Assembly: GCF_016859285.1 (NCBI RefSeq)
Contig: NC_053422.1
Span: 24,244,001-24,308,000, forward strand
DNA from: Xiphias gladius
Taxonomy: Eukaryota; Chordata; Actinopteri; Istiophoriformes; Xiphiidae
Direction of reading: 5' to 3'
DNA length: 64,000 nucleotides
Part shown: positions 58,059 through 64,000 of the stretch, in pieces
Numbering within the stretch: the first letter of the stretch is position 1
How the letters are laid out: the number at the start of each line of letters is the position of its first letter
Made by a program: the position numbers and the translations under genes
The notes under the pieces: model-generated
Seen by the model: only the letters and a program-made list of their open reading frames with translations
Told to the model about the DNA's origin: nothing
The model's database searches: none

Positions 58059-58248
58059 CCACGATCAGGACTTGACCATTTGAGTATTCTGATCATTATT
58101 TTAGTGTTTTGTACCTTGGTCTTATGAATAAGAACACACTAACTGGAGTTTCTGTTTGTACTTTAGAAATGATACAGATAATGGGCTTGTTTTTGACCCT
58201 GTTTTGTACTTTGGTTAATGGCATTGTCAAAGACTAATACTACCTGCT

Positions 58249-58254
58249 AATAAA
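58249..58254 (+). terminator. Candidate casp3 polyadenylation signal AATAAA
   Basis: A canonical AATAAA lies 1.34 kb after the stop, followed by a TGT/T-rich segment. If it is used, the 3' UTR contains the MITE at 57757-58058. Confidence 0.55.
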
Positions 58255-58299
58255 TGGAGTAATCTCTGTCTGTCCTTTGATGTTCTGAACAACTGATCA

Positions 58300-59990
58300 T
58301 CCCATCGATTGTCAGACTTCATGTGTGTATTGTTGAGGACCCAAAGAAGTGCAGTGTCAACTGTGAAGTTTCTTCGAGAAACCTAAAAAGAGAAACATAA
58401 AACGAGAGTTGTTTAGAGCTGGGGCGACGCCATTGGTCAGACAACGGTGTGTCGCAAAGATGGTTGCGTCAGTCAAAGCACTGATTCCCCCGAAACAGGC
58501 TGCGGCTATAAAACCTCGCACTGGATCATCTACAGTGCGGGAGACCCGAGCTCTGCAAACTGGTGCAAAAGCGAAATATTGGAGCGTTTCGATTGAGATG
58601 CAGTGACAGCAAGACAGCGCCGTTCTGTTTCCTTTTTTCCCCACCCAAGCACGATATATAAGGCTTATTAACAGGCAGGACAAGTCATTTATGCACCGCT
58701 GCTGTAATGACAACGTAATGTTAATATGATATTATTATGATTATTATCATAACACAGCAAGTCATGTGGAAATTACATGATGATGATGATTAATGATTGA
58801 ATAAAATATGTATCTGTTAATGAAATAACAAGCACGTTTTGAACAGGCACTGCACTAGTTTATATGAAAGAACAGTTTATGAGGAGGGTTTTGTAATATA
58901 AACATGCAGCCACTAGAGGGAGCCAGAGAAACATTCAGTGTTGTTCCGTGGGCCTTAAATGAATCAGCAGTCCTTCAAAGGTGCACTGTTCCAGGAACTG
59001 AAATTTTAGCTAAACTTAACCCTTGATGCCACAGATCAGATCGCTCCGGTACTGTTAAAATGCAGATGAATAAGGTTTTCTCCACGGCTTGTGTCTGTTG
59101 AGACAATCGGGCGCCACGTTTGTTTCCATCTGTCACTCATATTTCACTGTATCTCAGGTTAAACTCCCCGAAGGTTTATTATACATGATATATAGGATGT
59201 ACCATATGGCTTTGTGCTTTTAACTGTCTCTATTTCTCTCTTGTCTACATTGCTGCTTTTGTTTTTGGCCCATCAGTCTTGCTGTTAAACTATAAACTTA
59301 ACACCGTTAGTTTACCAGACCTCTCCCAGTCTCAGCCGCAGTGTGTGTGTGTGTGTGTGTGTCAGAAAGAGATAACCCTGACTTTATGCGGATCTCTGCT
59401 GGTCCAGAGGCCTGTGACATGACCCCGGATGACTGTTCAAAACCACCTCCTGACACAGTTTACCTGACTTTAATTTGCAGGTAGTAAATAACAGTCCTTG
59501 TCAAACATCATATTTTCTGTCGCAGCATTTTTCAAAAGCCTACAACCCGCATCTTAAAGCTTGGATAGTTGCTTATTCATGCTTTGATGTGTACTTATTT
59601 TAAAGAGGGCACCGGAAGTGAAGTAAAGTTATTCAATTAAAGTTATAAATAGATATAAATTCCCTTGTTTAAACCTTTTGGAAATCAGTCCAATACAACT
59701 TTGGCTTTAACACCACCAGATCACAAGGAATCCATACATTTGCATCACTGGTAATATGTTACCAAAAATGCATTTTTTTAGTCAAGTACGCGTTTTCACC
59801 AGAAACTGCAACCCTGCAGTTTTGTTGAACCTGTGTCCAAAAAATAAAAAATAAAAGTAAACTTTAGTTTTCAATATGAAATGCACTTTGGTCAGTTTTA
59901 GACCACACGTCTCTAACTATAAGGCATCAATTCAGTGTCGGAATATGAAGTGAAAAATCTGCTCTTTCCAAATAACTGCAGGTGGGTCGC
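58300..59990 (+). other. Interval between casp3 and the irf2 promoter
   Basis: No coding exon is recognised. It contains a CCAAT/TATA arrangement at 58432-58513 and a GT microsatellite at 59340-59362. The rest is AT-rich and featureless to me. Confidence 0.6.
58431..58560 (+). promoter_or_regulatory. Candidate stand-alone TATA/CCAAT promoter
   Basis: An inverted CCAAT (CCATTGG, about 58430-58436) lies 70 bases before TATAAAA (58507-58513), in locally CpG-containing sequence. No open frame recognisable as a gene follows. It may drive a non-coding RNA or an alternative irf2 leader; not verifiable here. Confidence 0.25.
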
Positions 59991-60025
59991 AATCTGTCTC
60001 ACACACACGGTTGCTTCAAGTTTCT

Positions 60026-60037
60026 AGTTTCGTTTCC
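60026..60037 (-). promoter_or_regulatory. IRF/ISRE-like element
   Basis: On the minus strand this reads GGAAACGAAACT, matching GRAA-NN-GAAACT, the spacing of ETS/IRF composite and ISRE sites. It lies 58 bases from the tandem element at 60084. Confidence 0.5.
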
Positions 60038-60083
60038 AGCATCAGCCGCGCAGAAAGGGGCGGGTGGGGGGTGAGGAGATAGA

Positions 60084-60101
60084 GGAAGTGAAAATGAAAA
60101 C
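60084..60101 (+). promoter_or_regulatory. Tandem ETS/IRF composite element
   Basis: GGAAGTGAAAATGAAAAC contains GGAA-GT-GAAA-AT-GAAA, three half-sites each separated by exactly two bases. The first pair fits an EICE (PU.1 with IRF4/8 type) and the second an ISRE-like IRF site. It suggests interferon or IRF feedback on irf2; binding is inferred. Confidence 0.55.
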
Positions 60102-61246
60102 CCAGCTCAAAGATCTTCTATGTCTCCTTCGCGGAGCACGACTGGAAACTCGGCGTCCGCGGCCACATTCTCCGCGAGTTCGCCCGCTTCGAGCCGCCTC
60201 GCCCGGACGTCAGCGGGAATGTGAGCTGCGTCTCGCGGCTGCGTGACCGGGGCAGCTTGAGAACAAAAAAAAAAAAAAAAAATCAAATAAACGAAACGCA
60301 CCCAGGTTCAGGCATCGTTTATTGGACCTGACGGGAAGTCGTGCTGCCACAGCCGCCGGGTCACATGTAAATCCCAGAACAAACAACCGGAGGACAGGAG
60401 CAGCAAAGGAAATCACAAAACACCAATAACAAACTCAAACCTCCCACTAGGTGCTGAAGCAAAACCAAAGGATCAGCCCAACTTTCTCACATACGTGCAG
60501 TGGCACAGTGGCTGCTACGTTGGTGGAGCAGCACGGTATGTTTAGGCCCCACGTCTGGCGCTGGTGTGGCGGGACGCGCTCGTCCGAACCGCAGCATTTA
60601 CATCATCTATAGCTAGTCAGCGGATACACGAGGTCATTCGTTCTGACTCCGGTTCTCTTTTTGGGGTGACAACGTAACATTGTGCGCGGGGACTACAAAT
60701 GAAGCCCAGCCTTTTTATTTTTTTATTTATTTATTTTTTTTGCTCACGCCGGCGCCTTTACATACACGTCCATTAATGTGCACTGCCCTCCCCGCGAAAT
60801 AACCCCATAAACCAATAAAGCTCGAGAGGACGCTCGTCTGGACTTTCGCGGCAACAAGAAATGGGAACAGAGTGAGTCCTCTTCTCGTGTGTGTGTGTGT
60901 GTGTGTGTGTTTGTGGGATTTGTCTGGGGAGCGCGCACGCGGCCGCTGGACTTCCGCGACGCCGCTCGAGAGCGACCCGAAGCGAGAGCACGAGAGCAGG
61001 AGGGGGATTTCCAGCTCGAGCAAACCCACTTCCCGAGCCAGCCGTTGTTTTGCTTTCGGTCTCGGCACAGAAACAGAAATAAGCGACGGACACGCTCTTT
61101 CTGTCTCTCCGCTTCAAACCGCTACTAAAGCAACTTGCCTAACTCGGGCCGTGCCCGTTGTTCCCGACAGCAGGACCGTGAGGCGGCAGGCCCTCCAAAC
61201 TGAACAGGTAACGTTTGATTTCCGCATATTAACGCTGTTGACTTGA

Positions 61247-61248
<2 letters not shown>

Positions 61249-61278
<30 letters not shown>

Positions 61279-61279
61279 C
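61249..61279 (+). repeat. CA microsatellite
   Basis: About 15 CA units lie about 40 bases after the presumed irf2 leader-exon donor. Confidence 0.9.
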
Positions 61280-62517
61280 GTACGGGCTCCCTGCAGGACG
61301 ACATGACGGGTCCCTCGCTCGCTGTGTAAGTGAAAGTAGGACTGTAGGTTTTTTCTCTGCGTTTGTTGACTCGGTATGGCATCTATTTTCACTTTTGGCT
61401 CGGCGGTTTTTCGATCGGCACGCTGGCAGGGCAGCAGGCAAACACGCCGCGGTTAACTTTTGACCTGACCCCCGTTGCTAAATCAAACTTTAATCCAACG
61501 CAAACCTGTTACCGACGCGGACCGAATGGTAAACGTAACATGGCTAGAACCTGGCTTTTATTCTTATTTCATTAAAAAAAAAAAAAAGTCGTATCAGAAG
61601 GACCGTTTTTGATACTTAAAAACAAACAAACTATTGTGGCTTTAAAGGTACGTGTTTGTCATGCGAGGAGAAAGGAACTGGCTCGTTAACAATCTTCGTG
61701 TTGCTTTCAGGTCGTCGTGCATGTTTTTGAAAATCGAGGTACCGACTTCTGGCTGAACTGTCTTACAGGTGTCTTATCCCGTTTTAGAACTGCAGGGTTT
61801 AGCTAGAAGACGACATGCTGTGATTATTTATGCTAATTTTCAACTCTAAAAGTGGTTTCACGAAACTGGCCTGGCCCCTAGTGCAGTTTACCTACCCCCC
61901 CCCCCCTTTAAAAAAAAAAATAAATAAATCCTTCCTTGTTGTGCAATCAGAAAAAAAAAACAAAACACTCTTTCTTATAATTTGCAGTTTTGGTCTGAAA
62001 CTAGTTCAGGCCGAGTTAATGGCATAGCTACATGATTTCCATGCCTTTATTTCATGGTAACCCTGCAATGACTTTACAGTGTGTTCCCTGCTCCACCATA
62101 CAAACCTAACAACACGCAAATCTTTGTAAACTGATGTTGGCCATGGTCGTATAGTTGCTGTTGCTGGAGTCCGGCTGTATGCAGGCCGTAGCCAGCCGGA
62201 TGCAGCTGGGAGTTTCAACCCTGTAGCTCATAGAAAAGGGATAATATTTTTGTAATTGATGTTGTGCCATGTCACCCTGTTTGACTTGTTAGGGAGCTCG
62301 CGCTCAGGTTAGCAGGCAGTGTGTTGGCAGTGGAGGAGGCAGTGTGTGTGTACACCCACCCCACTGTGGGTGGGGTGGGTGTAAAGTTTTCCCTCACTGT
62401 ATTTAAATAAACATGCCGTAATCATTATCTTCTCCTCGTTCGTTCTGTAGTCCCCGCGCTTGCCTTTCTCCTTAAGTGTTTTATTTAAAATGTTGACAGT
62501 CAATATTGGGTTGTGGA

Positions 62518-62570
62518 TAGGAGTGGGCGATACGGCTGCAGTTACAGACAACGATTACACAATTTTTCAG
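62518..62570 (+). repeat. Fragment resembling end of the GGGCTGGGCGATA MITE type
   Basis: AGGAGTGGGCGATACGGCTG resembles the termini of the element at 15202-15922. No partner inverted end was found nearby, so it is a solo fragment at best. Confidence 0.3.
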
Positions 62571-62779
62571 TATTTTACAAGACACGTCCTTTACAGCACA
62601 AAGTAAGCATTGAACCTGGGCAGGCATTTTTATCTTTACAACCACAGACAAGAGGAATTCAACAGTTTCCGTGCTTTTTCTCCCAGTGCTCGGCAGAGTA
62701 GACCATGTGTCAACACACGTACGTACATACGTTGCTATGTAATAATTTTACATAACTTTTTGTGTGTTCAAAGGCCACA

Positions 62780-63852
62780 ATGCCAGTAGAAAGAATGAGG
62801 ATGCGACCGTGGTTAGAGGAACAAATCAACTCCTGTCAGATACCTGGACTCAAATGGGTAAATAAAGTAAGTGTACGCTACACACACACGCACACACACA
62901 CAGACACTAACTTAATACTGTAATTCATGAGCTGACTAAGTGTAAATGTTTGTAGGAAAAGAGAATCTTTCAGATCCCATGGATGCATGCTGCACGCCAT
63001 GGCTGGGACCTTGAGAAAGATGCTCCACTCTTCATGAGATGGGCCATACACACTGGTAATAAACAACTGTACACCCGCTGGTTCTCCTTTTCACTGGCTT
63101 CTGTTTTCAGGTCTGCCAGACGCCATACTATTTCTGTGATTCTGTAAGTGCAGGAAATCCCACGGCTCCTTGTCAGAAAAAGGAAAATGTAATAGAAATC
63201 TGCTAAATTCTTGCCAAGAGGATGCCCCCAGGTTCAGAAAAAGACTCCCAAAACGCGATTAAACAAAGAAATGATAACAGACCTATTTTAAATGCATTTT
63301 TTAATATGGAAATCAGCAGTAGGAAATGTTATTTTATTTTCAGTTCCCTACATCATGTTTCTGAAATCAGCACATGCTTAGTTTGATGACAACAAATGAA
63401 CTGATTGCACAGTATAAACTCTATTTAAGAAATGAAAAGTGGCTTATTTTTCTTCCAAAGAACTAAACCTAGATTTTTTTTTTTTTTGAAATGATGTGTC
63501 ATAACCCAGCAAAAGCACTTACTAGAAAAGCATAGTTTTATCATCTTGTCTAATATTTAGCTGAATAGTAATAGTTTGTATCAGTAATAGTTATACTTTG
63601 TGATTAGCCATCTGTACCAGTAAATGATCTCTTTTTTTCAATCTTGTGTTATTTTCTGTTTTTGGGTCTGTGTAGGTAAATACCAGCCAGGCATAGACCG
63701 TCCAGATCCAAAGACGTGGAAGGCTAATTTCCGCTGTGCCATGAACAGCCTGCCAGACATCGAAGAAGTGAAGGACAAAAGCAACAAAAAGGGAACTAAT
63801 GCCTTCAGAGTTTATAAGATGCTCTCCTCCACAGAGAGAAGCTTGAAAAAAG
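62780..63852 (+). CDS. irf2: Interferon regulatory factor 2, 5' part (DNA-binding domain)
   Basis: This transcription factor binds ISRE/IRF sites and mostly opposes IRF1. Exons 62780-62866, 62956-63055 and 63676-63852 (phase 1 at the end) encode the first 121 residues; the gene continues beyond the window. The IRF tryptophan repeat is complete: W11, W26, W38, W46 and W58. The recognition-helix region [20 protein letters not shown] is conserved with IRF1/IRF2. [17 protein letters not shown] and [18 protein letters not shown] favour IRF2 over IRF1. The start was chosen at the family's usual [10 protein letters not shown], six bases after a CAAAG acceptor. The location next to casp3 and cenpu agrees with human 4q35. 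Sequence 63853-64000 is intron. Confidence 0.95.
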
Positions 63853-64000
63853 GTGAGTTCTCTTGCTGCTCCTCGGCTTGATTCGGTTAAAAACTCTGTC
63901 ACTTAGATTGATTTTTATCATTCTCTGTTGAAAAAGTACTTACTCTTAACTCCATAGTCACTGAATGAAGACACTTGCTAGATATATTGTGGCTTTTAAA

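Larger units (their letters stand above)
60020..61207 (+). promoter_or_regulatory. irf2 CpG-rich promoter and untranslated first exon
   Basis: A CpG-dense region (for example 60145-60245 and 60930-61060) ends in TGAACAG then GTAACG, a good donor after 61207. The leader exon would join 62774, six bases before the ATG. IRF/ETS-type elements lie at 60026-60037 and 60084-60101. GC boxes (GGGGCGGG, 60057-60064) are present. A TG repeat (60886-60910) and CA repeat (61249-61279) flank the exon. Confidence 0.6.

Noticed and set aside
58357-58713. 118-codon minus-strand ORF downstream of casp3
   Set aside because: No recognisable motif, no clear splice partner, and it crosses the TATA/CCAAT region. 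It is probably open by chance because of GC-richer sequence.
60727-61246. Overlapping ORFs over 100 codons on both strands before irf2
   Set aside because: They lie in a CpG island with TG/CA repeats. High GC suppresses stops, frames conflict, and no domain is evident.

Overview
The window is vertebrate nuclear DNA, almost certainly from a ray-finned (probably percomorph) fish. It carries intron-split genes with GT-AG junctions, compact introns, long CA/TG microsatellites, Tc1-like transposon debris, a LINE reverse-transcriptase remnant, and four pieces of a dispersed repeat that I associate with perciform genomes. I see no prokaryotic, viral or CRISPR content. I found no wholly new biological system; the most interesting signals are regulatory and splicing-related.

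All six recognisable genes lie on the + strand. (1) polr1a, the last nine exons of the RNA polymerase I largest subunit (1060-9966). (2) st3gal5, GM3 synthase, complete in seven coding exons (10692-23584). (3) acsl1, long-chain acyl-CoA synthetase 1, complete in 20 coding exons plus one alternative exon (34228-44611). (4) cenpu, centromere protein U, complete in 14 coding exons (46308-51291). (5) casp3, executioner caspase-3, complete in six coding exons (53502-56912). (6) irf2, with a CpG-rich upstream region and the first three coding exons encoding the DNA-binding domain (62780-63852); it runs off the right edge. Exon borders were worked out by hand, and every junction keeps frame. Predicted lengths are st3gal5 359 aa, acsl1 698 aa, cenpu 436 aa and casp3 307 aa.

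Layout: 1-10 kb is the polr1a 3' half, with two fragments of one Tc1-like family in its introns. 10-24.5 kb is st3gal5, whose introns hold a MITE, a LINE tail and Tc1 scraps. 24.5-34 kb is a long stretch without coding exons. It holds a degenerate minus-strand Tc1 copy, candidate acsl1 promoters and a DR1 (PPRE-like) site. 34-46 kb is acsl1. 46-51.5 kb is cenpu, with a possible small minus-strand transcription unit between acsl1 and cenpu. 51.5-58.3 kb is casp3. 58.3-64 kb is the irf2 upstream region and irf2 5' end.

The genes do not form a pathway, but they mark two conserved blocks. From general knowledge, polr1a-st3gal5 corresponds to human 2p11.2 and acsl1-cenpu-casp3-irf2 to human 4q35, here without PRIMPOL between cenpu and casp3. 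Highlights for follow-up are a pair of same-length acsl1 'gate' exons (Phe-type and Tyr-type), tandem IRF/ETS half-sites upstream of irf2, TG-repeat tracts abutting many splice acceptors, and an out-of-frame strong ATG just upstream of the only frame-compatible st3gal5 start.
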